Source: Patiria pectinifera
Taxonomy: Eukaryota; Echinodermata; Asteroidea; Valvatida; Asterinidae
DNA length: 64,000 nucleotides
Direction: 5' to 3'
Assembly (NCBI GenBank): GCA_029964075.1
Contig: CM057129.1
Span: forward strand, 11,523,430 to 11,587,429
Position 1 is the first letter of the stretch; each line of letters opens with the position of its first letter. Shown here one piece after another: positions 23,485 through 34,700 of the stretch. The notes beneath the pieces are model-generated. The model saw only the letters and a list, made by a program, of their open reading frames with translations. It ran no database searches and was not told where the DNA came from. A program made the translations under genes and the position numbers.

Positions 23485-24300
23485 AGAGACACACTCTTGG
23501 AAACAATGGTCCGGATAACATTGTTAACTTATTTCTTATGATGGGACTGCGGTTTGGCCGAAGTCAATTGAGCGTGATCGTCTGACTGATAAGGTTTACG
23601 TACGTACAAAACCCCGAGCCAACGAGGTTTTTGTATAGAAAGCTGCCCGACCACATTTTGCGAGAGTGTGTCCGTAATGCTTGAAGCCTGCCGGTAATTC
23701 TGAGCCTGCATACTGCCAAAGTTACCAGTGGCATCCCTACATTTTCTCGTGCAAATATGAGGACCCATTTTTGGACCCTAATTTTTATCAAATCTGCTCT
23801 TAGATAATAGCCCAAAAGCTAGGGAGATGATCCTCGGCTATATTCGCACGTTTCCACCGATTTTTAAACTAGACGGTCTCGTTTTTACAAAAATTGTGGG
23901 GGCACTTTTATGCAAAATAACGACTCGCGTAGACATTTTTGAAACCACCATCAAAATTATTAAGCCAGCTGTCGGTCTTATTGCGCCATTCTGATATATC
24001 TTCTGTCTAGCCCCCAGCCACCCCCCACCACCTCCACCACCACACATCGAAAAACAATAGTAATTAAATACTGTTAACAATGTGCTCGTTTATTCAGAAA
24101 TTTATGAAGCATATTTAAACAGATTGGATGTTTTTAAAGTGTCTTTCCCATTTGCAAAAGTTCTTTTTAAAAGCCCATCAGCCATTATAGACACACTCTT
24201 GGAAAAAATGGTCCGGATAACATTGTTAACTTATTTCGTATGATGGGACTGCGGTTTGGCCGAAGTCAATTGGGGTTATGATCGAGAATAAGATTTATGT
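23485..24300 (+). repeat. Direct repeats of about 105 bp bracketing about 600 bp
   Basis: GACACACTCTTGGAAA through GGCCGAAGTCAATTG occurs at 23488-23590 and again at 24188-24295 with few differences. The bracketed segment is non-coding and contains a CCACC-rich tract. It could be a tandem duplication or a decayed element with direct terminal repeats. Confidence 0.6.
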
Positions 24301-25033
24301 GGCCTCTCTGGACTCCCATATATTTGCACTAAGTTTAGTCTGGCACCATTTGCAGTCATCAGCCGACATTTGAAGAAAAAAAACCGAAAAAAACCCAAAA
24401 GGTAAAAAAAAAAGCCGCGTCGCCGCACCACTTTTGGGGCAAGCTCCATACCAGAAACCGCAGACTTTTTTTTGGCCTTAGCTATTTTCCCCTCTAAAAA
24501 TCCAGTGAGCTCGGCGCCTTCAGGCCAATTTAATTACCGGTACGTTTGCACAACTAGTGGTTTCGCACCAATGCCTACTTTAATTTTCTTTCAGTATAGA
24601 CGGCGCGCCACATAAATACTGGTCTCGATCTCTACCACCAAATTCATTTTTGAGGGGCAACTACTCAAGAAATACATAATGTATGAAATTGAATTTCCGT
24701 TCACTGATTTGTCATTATGTTTAACATTATGAGATTTAATTTCATAAGAATCCGGCAAAGAATTAAGCTATTATGACCGTAACAACGGTTTTAAGCGGAA
24801 AAAATACAATCCGAATGGAAAATAGTCAACGTGGATTTTTCGCGTTTAAAACACTACATTGTTGCGGTCATATTAGCCTTATTGTTCAACAGTTTCTCTT
24901 GAAATTCAAACTCCTCTTGTGGCACATCGTGGAAAATCGGTGCACGAAATTTCAATGTGATACATCTTGTATTTCTGGAGTTGTTTCTCGAAAAACGAAG
25001 TTTGTTCTTTTTGCTCAATATTGCAGCATCCGT

Positions 25034-25674
25034 GGCCAAGTTCGGGCAAGGACCATTAGTCGACTAGTGGTTGATTTGTGACGTATCTTACGCCTGCGCA
25101 CTAATAGCAACGTGCGAACGTTGCCCGGCAGAAGGGCATATGAGCGTTCTGATGCAAAAATCATTTTCAAGAAAATTGCATTGAAAGGTCCTATTGTTCC
25201 CCCCGCGCGCATTTTGTATCCAATGCTCTCCCACACGTAATATAAATCGTACGAATTTGAAATTTGTCACATGTATGAATCATAAGTTTTGGAACAACTA
25301 TACATGTTAATTTCTGACGAAAATGTTAAAATCTCATTAAAATGGAGGCAGTTTTCTGCATATGCCCTTTTGCTGGGAACATTTTGGTCATTACGCGCTA
25401 TTGCATAAGGGCATATGCATATATGCCCTTCTGCCGGGCACACGACGGTCTCTAGTTAACGCTGGTCAAAATGTCATCGCTAAACGTCTGGATCCTGGCT
25501 CCCTGCTGTACGTGATGAATGCGCACGGCTATGGTTACCAGCGATGCAACCAGCCCCATTAGGTTGGTTCCAAATAGTCGACTAGCGTAGTCAACCATCG
25601 TCGACTAGACAGAGTTCGGGCAAGCGTTAGTCGAACAATGGTTTACTATGGTCCTTGCGCGAACTTGCCCGTAA
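25034..25674. mobile_element. TIR element of about 640 bp with nested palindrome
   Basis: The ends resemble AAGTTCGGGCAAGGACCAT (25037) and its imperfect complement near 25645-25674. Inside, GCCCGGCAGAAGGGCATATG (25120) is inverted at 25418-25440. No coding content. Confidence 0.6.
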
Positions 25675-25769
25675 GTTGATGCTTTGTGGAGAACACTATT
25701 TATGAGGCGCGCCCTCTATGGAAAGTGTTTAATACACTGGAAAAGTGTTTAATACCAGCTATCCGTGTC

Positions 25770-26680
25770 TTTATTAAGGGAATAAATGTGTGCTTCGGAG
25801 GTTTTTATCACTCTGTTTAAGACCACTTAGAGTCTGGGTGCTGATAATTACCCCAGCCGGAGGCGAGGGTAATTATCAGCTTATTTATTAATTATCAGCT
25901 TATTTATTAATTATATTATTATTATATATATTATTATCAGCATATTTATTAATTATCAGCATATTTATCATATTTATTCCCATTCATAAATACCTTTTCG
26001 GTAAAAAAAAATCATATAATTCGTTCAAAACATCCCGATTTTGTTCAACAAATTCACTTTATGCTTTTTGAAACATCCCTCTTGCAAAATAATGGAGTGT
26101 TCAGATGGCGAGTAAGATGTAAACAACCCTTTTATGGAGATTGACGCGCGCGTATCATGTTCTGCGCGATGCCGCGCAGAACGCACCTGGCGCGTTGCGT
26201 TTTGAATTTAGAACTATACAATTCTGACTCCCTGGTAGTGTTGCGCATGCCTACGTGAGGATTGTGAACGTTCAACCAATGAAACGATAAGAGGCACTGG
26301 ATTTTTAGGAGTCCACATTTTATTGTGACACTGGAAAAGTGTTTAAGACCAGCTAGCCATGTCTTTATCATCCGTTTAAGACCGGCCACGTGACGGGCTC
26401 TCGACCAATAGGAATGCGTAAACTGTCTTAGGTATTTATGAATATCCGTTTAAGACCGGCCACGTGATGGGCTCTCGACCAATAGGAATGCGTAAACTGT
26501 ATCAGGTATTCATAAATACCTCAGACAGTTTAGCCATTCATATTGGTCGAGAGCCCGTCAAGAGAGCCCGTGCTGATAATTACCCTCGCCTCCGGCTCGG
26601 GTAATTATCAGAACCCAGACTCTAAGTGGTCTTAAACAGAGTGATAAAAACCTCCAGAGCACACATTTATTCCCTTATTT
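25770..26680. mobile_element. Foldback element with GGTAATTATCAG arms
   Basis: Arms reading TTTTTATCACTCTGTTTAAG and GACCACTTAGAGTCTGGGT (25806-25880) are inverted at about 26580-26665. The core has an AT-rich TTATTTATTAATTATCAGC tandem (25870-25980) and two CCGTTTAAGACCGGCCACGT copies at 26372 and 26447. Relatives lie at 42915-43760 and 46510-46605. Confidence 0.75.
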
Positions 26681-26764
26681 ATGAATATTGTTGTCATTGT
26701 TTGACAGTTTCCCCTTAATATTTAATATCATAATGTATTACAGTCATCATGACAGATCACTGGA

Positions 26765-26910
26765 CGAAATTTCTTAGAACTCCACACTATATTCTCACCC
26801 AAAGAAGACGACCCCTATTTCCCCAAAGCGGAAAAGTAGCCATCTTGAAAAACGATCCCTCCACAATATTGCAAAATAGCGCCACTTTCGAGCCAAGTTG
26901 CATCCAAAAT
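26765..26910 (-). repeat. Interspersed repeat related to 35510-35720
   Basis: AAAGAAGACGACCCCTATTT, the GATCCCTCCACAATATTGC segment and CATCCAAAATGCTCAGAATT match the reverse complement of 35510-35720. The motif order resembles the CCAGTAAATA family (FEATURE at 55.5-57.8 kb), so this may be a diverged subfamily. Confidence 0.55.
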
Positions 26911-27309
26911 GCTCAGAATTAGAAATGGAATCGTTCAACTTTCACCCTATTCAGCCTCTCTCACCAAGGCCCCCCCCCTCTCATTCTCACCCATATCTCA
27001 CCAACCCGCGGGACGCAACCACCTATTAATCTCTATCACCCTTACCCAAGCCAACCTGAACACCCTGCCCTTCACAGGCGGATGCAGAACAACATTCTCG
27101 GTGGGCTTCTGGTTTTGTTGGAGGAGGGAGAGGGGAGGGGCAAATAAACATGAACCTGACATCCAGCAAGCTGGCAACTCTACAAAATCGGGGGGGGGGT
27201 GGGAGTATTTCATTTTTGTTCTGTCTACATGTGTTAGCAGTTTAAGAATCCATGGGGTAAATCGTCTTAGTGCTATTCACTGTTCTTCTCTAATGACTGA
27301 AAGATAAGT

Positions 27310-28310
27310 AACATTTGGCATCATATTTTGCCCCCCATCTTCAACCCCTTACCCCCTCGACACCCACTAACTATCCACCCCACGCACCCTCTACCAATAT
27401 TAACCCGGCCTTTCACGATCCTCAAATTAAGAAGTCAAAACCAAAATAAATAGACAGAAATACAAGTAATTAACAAACGTTGTTTGCAATAATTTTTAAT
27501 ATTCAGAGCGATTATAATTGTTAACAATAACTACAGATTACAGTAATTAATAAAACAAAAAAATGTTCACAAGAGTCAGATTGGGTTTTGTTCGTTCAAC
27601 AACAAACGGTTTCATTAACTGTCTTCAGTATACGGTCAAAATGTCTCTGTAATTGTACTTTCCTGAGAATTCGATGGGGTTCTTCCAGACTGTATTAAGA
27701 GTGGGACGTAGTTTCCACATTTTCAAAAGCAATAGAGTGTTCAAATAAGTTTTTGAGTATTTTATATTCGATACTGATTACATGTCGTATGACTAATTTT
27801 TGTATTGTAAAGAAGTTAAGCTGTTAAACAGAGCAATATCCTCAAATGTATACTTGAAAAAAACGTTTCTTTAATCACATATAATCATAGAATCATAACT
27901 GCGTAATTTGCTGATTATAGTGTCACATTATAAACTCAAATTACATTAAATCGTAAACAATTTCATCATAGTGAAAGCTCTAAAACTCAACTTCCAACGT
28001 AAAATAAAAACCAAATTACACATGTATAACGTGGGATACAAAATAAACTGTTTAACGAAAGTGGAGAGTTCTTGGTCCACTGTGGTGCAATTGGAACTCT
28101 TGGGTTTTTTTTGAAGAAGAAGCACAAAATCTTTCAGAGGATAAATAAATGATATCACCCGATTTCATTTGATCTATTGCGCAATGCGCAATGCAAATGA
28201 AAAAAAAAAACCACATTATTTTGTTAATACATGTAAATGTTTCTTCCCAGACAGATTATTGTAACAGTTTACTTTGTTTTCATAAGATTACCAGTTTAAG
28301 AAATCACAAC
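27310..28310. other. AT-rich intergenic stretch, no gene seen
   Basis: About 1 kb downstream of the C1q gene's 3' end region. It is AT-rich with only short frames, and I see no repeat or motif I recognise. Confidence 0.4.
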
Positions 28311-28319
28311 ATATATTCA

Positions 28320-28720
28320 GAAGGAAGGGTCATCATGCAGACATGACACCCATACTTCAGGAACTACATTGGCTCTCGGTTACCGGGCGGATTGAAGTCA
28401 AGATTCTGTGTTACTTTCAAAATTATCCGCCCTGGCGAGTCAGCACTGCAGTACCTCATAAAGCAACTGTCATTGCGTGTAACATTTGCACTAAAAGCTG
28501 TGACGGGGTTAAGTTCAACCTTCCTAAAGTTCGTACCAACGCCTGGCAAGGCATACGGTGACCGTGCTTTTACCATCTATGCATCTGTGGAACAGACTTC
28601 CACGTAATTTGAGAAAAAATAATGAATTTGGAGGGGTATTTCACCGCAACTAAAAACAATTATTTTAAAAAGTTATATTTTAAACTTATCTTTAATATAC
28701 TGTTTCTTTATGTAGTGTTG
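28320..28720 (+). pseudogene. LINE reverse-transcriptase ORF, C-terminal remnant
   Basis: Across two shifted frames the plus strand encodes MTPILQELHWLSVTGRIEVK, then a frame change, then KAYGDRAFTIYA and NRLPRNLRK. These match the C-terminal pattern of CR1/L2/Jockey-type LINE proteins (TP-LKELHWLPV-RI-FKI...YGDRAFS...WNSLP). The copy is truncated and frameshifted, hence dead. Confidence 0.7.
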
Positions 28721-28725
28721 ATACT

Positions 28726-28731
28726 TTTATT
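28726..28731 (-). terminator. Candidate poly(A) signal for the C1q gene
   Basis: AATAAA on the minus strand about 150 bases beyond the stop codon. It lies at the edge of the LINE remnant. Position is plausible but nothing else supports it. Confidence 0.3.
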
Positions 28732-28883
28732 TATACATGTATTAAGAGTCAATTATCTTTCTTATGATGACATTGAACGTTTTTCCCCCCTTTTATTCCA
28801 TTGGTTTATGTTTTGGCAAAATTGAAAGCGTAACAAAAACTTGCAGCACTGCTCCTGTATATTCATGCAATGTGATTATTTAA

Positions 28884-29720
28884 TTATTCGGAGAAAAGGA
28901 GGAAGCCACTGAATGAGGTGTAGTGATAGTTCGAAGAACCATACGCTCGACCGTACACGGTAAGATACACCGTGTCTCCTCGCTGCAGAACCAGCACCGC
29001 ACTCCCAGATACCTGACCACGGTGATTTGATGTACTATGGGTACTGATCACATGGTAGTTGTTTTTAACCAGATGGATGTTAAGGGTACCGGTGTTGCCA
29101 TACTCAAGGACAGAAAACGTAAACACGTAGGTACCCGACACGCCACAGGTGAACGTACCGGTCTCGAGATCGAAACTGGTACCCGGCAGAAGCGTCTCGG
29201 TCTGCTGGAAGGGTAAACGGGTGTCGTGACTCGTAGAGGTATCCGATTGGCTCGTCCTCACCACGGTGAATGCCACCCGCTGGTTGGAGTCGTCTGGTGT
29301 CTCCCCTGGCTCACCCTTCTGACCTTTGACACCAGCCTGACCGATTGCTCCAACAGGACCAGGTGGGCCTCTCGGACCTATCTTGCCGGGCAGACCAATC
29401 CCATCATCACCTTTAGACCCAGTGTTCCCAGGTGCTCCCCGCTCACCCATTGGTCCAATTTGTCCAATATCACCTTTTTCACCTTGCTGACCTGCATCGC
29501 CCTTTGACCCCGGCTGACCGTACGGCCCCATCGGTCCTGCTGGTCCAGGCAGACCTGGTATGCCGGGTATTGCGGCAGGTCCCTGGCAGCACTGCTGACA
29601 CACCTGAGACACAGGACCATCACCGTCCGAGGGAACCGGCCCAGTAACGGAAGCTCGGAGCTTGACAGAGTTACCCATAAGGAGGGCGATTGACAGAATG
29701 GTGGCAAAGCAGATCTTCAT
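28884..29720 (-). CDS. Secreted collagen-C1q domain protein (C1q/TNF-related, adiponectin-like architecture)
   Basis: A single exon encodes 278 residues. The order is a signal peptide ([18 protein letters not shown]), a short variable region with the cysteine cluster CQQCC (about residues 38-42), roughly 30 Gly-X-Y triplets and a C1q globular domain (about residues 148-278). The collagen stretch has one break at GDDGIGLP. C1q hallmarks include [50 protein letters not shown] and the ending FSGFLLFSE. Such proteins trimerise through the C1q head and form higher oligomers through N-terminal cysteines. They act as hormones, lectins or complement-like binders. I start at 29720 because a clean acceptor (GTTGACTTTACAG) directly precedes that ATG; an in-frame ATG at 29792 would add a second hydrophobic stretch and probably lies in intron. 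Orthology to adiponectin cannot be shown from architecture alone. Confidence 0.92.
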   Translation of the reverse strand: MKICFATILSIALLMGNSVKLRASVTGPVPSDGDGPVSQVCQQCCQGPAAIPGIPGLPGPAGPMGPYGQPGSKGDAGQQGEKGDIGQIGPMGERGAPGNTGSKGDDGIGLPGKIGPRGPPGPVGAIGQAGVKGQKGEPGETPDDSNQRVAFTVVRTSQSDTSTSHDTRLPFQQTETLLPGTSFDLETGTFTCGVSGTYVFTFSVLEYGNTGTLNIHLVKNNYHVISTHSTSNHRGQVSGSAVLVLQRGDTVYLTVYGRAYGSSNYHYTSFSGFLLFSE

Positions 29721-30117
29721 CTGTAAAGTCAACAACACAGAGCCTATATATAGCACTAAAAACAAAATCAATAAGCAATAAGAAATAGGCATTATGATGT
29801 TACATACACTGAAGAGGTTGTCTTAGAGACACGTGTGACTTCATAATAATTTTGGAGGAATCATTATACAGAGAATGTGTTCGGAGTGATGACAGGGGCC
29901 TATCCGGGGGCAAGGGGCTAACATTATATGGAAAGGTGTTTTTTAATCGGTTTCCATGGCAACTGCGGGCAATCCACATTATCGGGCTTGTCATTATTTT
30001 TGTCCGCTGATATAAATTAGGAAAGGAGACCGAATTATATTAGGTTTTTTTTTATGGGGACGGCGCGCCTTTTCCACTGTCATGACAGAGTCAATTAATA
30101 AACATCACCACACTGAC

Positions 30118-30178
30118 CTCGATGGTTCGCTCTTGAAGTCTTGAAGATCAGGTCCAAGAAGAGATCAGAAGGAATTCA
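30118..30178 (-). other. Candidate 5' UTR exon of the C1q gene
   Basis: The 61-base segment has a plausible acceptor (TTTTTCAGCCTACAG) and donor (GAG then GTCAGT). Spliced to the acceptor at 29720 it would be entirely non-coding leader for the C1q protein. An acceptor implies a further upstream exon, possibly in the 500-N gap. Alternatively transcription starts here and the acceptor is chance, or the segment is the semaphorin's last exon, since it gives an early stop in that frame. Confidence 0.45.
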
Positions 30179-31087
30179 CTGTAGGCTGAAAAATAATAAA
30201 CAAAAAACCCGGTAACGTTTATGCTTGATTTAAGAAAGAAATACTTTATTCATTGATTTTAATACAATTTTGAGGGTTTTTTTCCACTTTGACCGAATAT
30301 TTATCAAAAAGGGCAAATGGCGATTGAGAGAGCCCTTCCATCCTTACCCATTCTCCCGGCACAAACTTCGCCCGGCAATAAGCTCTCTGGATCCGCCCTT
30401 GAAGATATTATGTGGCAGTGTTAAAACAAGGTATAAAATGACATGATGTTTTGAAACGTGTTTTTTTTTAAATGTCAGGGAAGGAATCATGAAACGTGCA
30501 TATCAGTAACAATTTATTGTTAAGTGTGTATTAAGTGACAGAAAGGATGAACTTTTTAGCACTCGCCCAATAATCGGCCTCTCACGAAAAAAAGACAGAT
30601 TTTTTTTTATATTGACCAGTTCATTTTTGCAATCACCATGTGGAAAATAAAAAGATAATGGAAAAAAAAATACTGGAAGTCAATCCAATTCCTTTTGGCC
30701 AATACGATTGACGGTTAACGCAGTCTTCAATCTTTGGTATCTGTATCTTTTTTTTATTTCTTTTAGTTCTCTGATTTTTGTTATTTTTTTTTTTTAGTTT
30801 GAAAATTGTATGTAGGCTTACACAAAAATGAAACTATTTTTTTCCCCGGAGAACATGGTGACGATATGACGAGTAATCTGCCTTTCTAGAAAGAAAGATG
30901 CAAAATCTAAATTGACAGGTTTCATATACAAACTTGCATGTCTGAGAACGACATTGAGGGATTTAGGAATTAGCAAAACTGTTTTTATGAACACAATTGA
31001 ATTTGAATTGAACGAATTCAGCCGGAAATCCTACATGATGGTCTTTTAATAATATTGATGCTTCAAACAGGATTTCTAAGCAACGAT

Positions 31088-31587
31088 NNNNNNNNNNNNN
31101 NNNNNNNNNNNNNNNNNNNNNNNNNNNNNNNNNNNNNNNNNNNNNNNNNNNNNNNNNNNNNNNNNNNNNNNNNNNNNNNNNNNNNNNNNNNNNNNNNNNN
31201 NNNNNNNNNNNNNNNNNNNNNNNNNNNNNNNNNNNNNNNNNNNNNNNNNNNNNNNNNNNNNNNNNNNNNNNNNNNNNNNNNNNNNNNNNNNNNNNNNNNN
31301 NNNNNNNNNNNNNNNNNNNNNNNNNNNNNNNNNNNNNNNNNNNNNNNNNNNNNNNNNNNNNNNNNNNNNNNNNNNNNNNNNNNNNNNNNNNNNNNNNNNN
31401 NNNNNNNNNNNNNNNNNNNNNNNNNNNNNNNNNNNNNNNNNNNNNNNNNNNNNNNNNNNNNNNNNNNNNNNNNNNNNNNNNNNNNNNNNNNNNNNNNNNN
31501 NNNNNNNNNNNNNNNNNNNNNNNNNNNNNNNNNNNNNNNNNNNNNNNNNNNNNNNNNNNNNNNNNNNNNNNNNNNNNNNNNNNNNNN
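31088..31587. other. Assembly gap of 500 N
   Basis: Exactly 500 unknown bases, a typical placeholder length, so the true size is unknown. It falls between the last identified semaphorin exon and the C1q leader exon. It may hide semaphorin C-terminal exons (linker, membrane segment) or the C1q promoter. Frames running through it are meaningless. Confidence 0.98.
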
Positions 31588-31695
31588 TACATTGACGATG
31601 CGCTCACATAACATCTTCCGTGATGTTATACTATTTTAATTGCAACATTTGCCAAAACTATTGCAAAACTGCACACTGAAAAGGATTCGACATAC

Positions 31696-31730
31696 CTGTA
31701 GGCGGGTCTTGAGGGACAGAGTCTTTTGTA
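31696..31730 (-). CDS. Semaphorin exon n (candidate 35-base microexon)
   Basis: The acceptor has an excellent pyrimidine tract (TTGTTGTCTTTCCCAG) and the donor is CAG then GTATGT. It accepts the phase-2 end of exon m and encodes STKDSVPQDPPT, leaving in phase 1. The composition suits a linker after the PSI module. Very short exons are easily false, so this needs transcript support. Confidence 0.55.
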
Positions 31731-34700
31731 CTGGGAAAGACAACAATTACAAACTGATTGACTAAGAAAATGACAATCGAATTACACTTTAACTGGTGAC
31801 TTGTACCGTAAACAGATCGACTTGAAATTACCAGCAAGACTAATAGTGAAGTTGTTATATAGTATATAAAAAGACTGAATGTTTATGACATTCGGTGACT
31901 GTCATCTCTTAAAATGATTTTATTCCAGGTGAAACATGCATACAGCAACTGAATAAATACTCGTCAACTGATTGGCACATGTATGGAGCGTGACCCGTGC
32001 AATGAAACTTCTAATTAATGTTGCGGTGTGACCAGATAATGTGTTGGGCCAAATAACTTCATGGCATGTGATCACTGACCCACCAATCAGATGACAGGGA
32101 TTTATTCAGGGGCCGTTCTAATCTGACATAGTTAAAAGGATGTTGCTCGATTCCTAGGGAGTAGACTTGTGAAGTTTATTTCCTACACCCCTTTCTTGTA
32201 AAGCCCTAAACTGCTTATTACATAAAATGTAGCGGATTCTGTGGTGTATGTGCTATACTATCTGCACGCTTTGCCACATTAGACGTTACACAGGAGACTT
32301 GGCTCCGTGGATAACGGATGATACTCAGACCACTATTCCCCCAAACCTATTGTTATAAAAAGCGTAACCTTTTTTTCTGAACTGTTTGCAGCATTCGGAT
32401 ACCGCATGATCGATAACGCTGATGAATAACTAGGTTTACCGTATGATCGATAATGCTTATGAATAACTAAGTCGTTAGAGTGCAGTTAAAGCAAGATTGG
32501 TCTAATTTGGATTAAGTACTTGAGGACTTACCTTGTACAATTGGATTCGTCGGTGAAGGAACAGTAAGGGTACTTGAGCCCACACTTCTCCGCATTGGTT
32601 GTCGGTTGGCATTTGGTGTTCAAGGGCCATTTAATAGAGGCTTGGGCATCGGATGTGCCCACCAGGAATGTCGCAGATTCCGAATTCCTCATCAATTCCA
32701 GTCCATTTATGGGACCATTGGCATTCTTCGAAAACAATATTCACTTATCTATTTACATCTACTTCCTCACATGTGAATTTTGTGGAATCTGTCCGGTGTG
32801 ATGTTAGTTTTTTGGGCAGCAGATTTTTTTGTACTGCTTGTTGGAGGGGGAATCAGTGGCGTATATCGGGCGGGGTTGAGCAACTTGTTTCCGCCAGCAT
32901 TTGGTGTTTTTTTTACTTTAAATTGGTTATCATACATGAAAAGCTGGCTGCACCAAGGGGGGGGGGGGGGTGTGGATCAGAACCACTCTTCATGAAACAA
33001 ACTTCGATTATATCTCATGTGGATAAGCCCATTTCAGGCCCCACTCAGTTTTTAACCTCTCTAAAAATTCAAATTAAATGATTGACATTAGTATTCCCCT
33101 CATTTAAACAATAAAATTATCGCATTCATGCTTAAATAAATGTTATCTTAACTTTGTCTTTATGCTGAGAGGAATATTCTTTAATAATACTGTGTACATT
33201 CTAACAAGATGGAACCACTTACTAATCCTGAAACTTCGACGACATTTGTTGTTGTGTTGATACCGTCGCACACTTCTGAGGTAAATTTTATCACACTTCC
33301 AGCACCTATTAATGGGAAAGGGAAACAAAAGGCTGAACATTTTAGGTTATTGCTCTTTGTAAAATCTGAGGCAAAACTAGAGCCTATCTTTTAACTCTCA
33401 GGCCTGCTGATATTATTAATAATCTTAAAGAAGTGGGCGAGTCAAGAGAAATTCATTTATTTCAGAGTTTGCAATTTTTTTAAAAACTTCCTTTAATGGC
33501 CTGGGAACTCCCATTTTTAAAAATATTTTCATTGGAAGCTCCATGACTTGTAGGGCTTTGGGTCTTTGGTCTTCGCAGTGGAATCTACTGAGGTCAAGAA
33601 CAATGTGAGCGCTTCACGTCCCCCCACCAAAATAAAATCCTGGTAATGCCATGTCTGTCTGCTATCTATCTTAAGACACTTTTGCTTCTGTTTTCAAGTT
33701 CGTGTAGCAGAAATCGTCAATTTCGGACTGAAACTGGGCGAAATCAATGATCCAATTTGGAACCCCATTTGCAGTACAGTTGCAGATAACATCAGTCATT
33801 TCTTGACGTTGATTACATGTACATACTTGTTCCAACAAAGTAGACTGGGGAAGAATATTGCAAATCGACAGCTAGGCTGGTGAAGCGAACATCGTCCACG
33901 TTAAGTATGGGCGGATCTGATTTGGGAAAATTGGCTGGTGGTGCATCTTGAGTTTCTCCAGTTGGTTCCATGGCATTATAGCTGGGCACCGACTTGTGTA
34001 ACAGGGGAGGATAGTCAGTGGTGTGTATTGCACTACACTGGGAATTTAAAAACCAAAATAAACGCACTACCGATATAAAAACAAATAATCCGAACAGTGT
34101 GGCAATGAGATGTGCTCTCACATTAATGGTAGTTAGTTGGAAACATTTATTTCAATGATGTCATTCATTACAATTATGTACAATCATGTATAAATTAAGA
34201 AAGGTCAGTAGTAATATATATGACAGTTATGTACACAGTGATTACTAATAAGTGTAATATTAAATGACAACAGTTAGGTATAAGGTTAAGCAGACGCTTT
34301 TGTGCCCTTACCTATGGACAGACATACAACCAACGTACTGTAACAAGGGACAAACAGAAAACAACGGGAGACAGACAGGACAAGTGTGTGAGACAAGGCC
34401 TAAATATTAATGCACATATAACATTTCAATTTATGAATATGATTCGATAAAATGAGTTTTTAAATTTTTGACAAAGACAGATAGACAAGGTAAGACTAGT
34501 TGTCCCCAGAAGTACAAGACAAGGTAAGACTAGTTGTCCCCAGAATAAACATAATTTAATTCAATCGATTCAGAATGGACACAAGTTTGTTTTTATTGTT
34601 GCATCTTGTGCAAAGGAGATAAAAAGTACCCCTGCGTCTGACTGTCCCCCACAAGGAAAGTTCAGATGAAGAGGGATAATAAGAACAATGCAAGTGTCAG

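Noticed and set aside
29226..29707. Alternative frames within the C1q gene
   Set aside because: The collagen triplet pattern keeps other frames open; only the minus-strand frame encodes Gly-X-Y and C1q motifs.
29741..29750. TATATATA just upstream of the C1q start as a TATA box
   Set aside because: A start site 30 bases downstream would fall on or after the ATG, and a splice acceptor occupies the same place, so it is more likely intron sequence.
28884..29792. Upstream in-frame start for the C1q protein at 29792
   Set aside because: It would place a second hydrophobic stretch before the signal peptide. A strong splice acceptor lies immediately before the ATG at 29720, so the extra codons are probably intron.
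30963..31639. Long frames spanning 31.0-31.6 kb on both strands
   Set aside because: They consist mostly of N bases.
33660..33806. Minus-strand frame beginning MTDVICNCTANGVPNW between semaphorin exons k and l
   Set aside because: It has no splice sites that fit the semaphorin phases and no recognised domain; exon l at 33223-33305 fits better.
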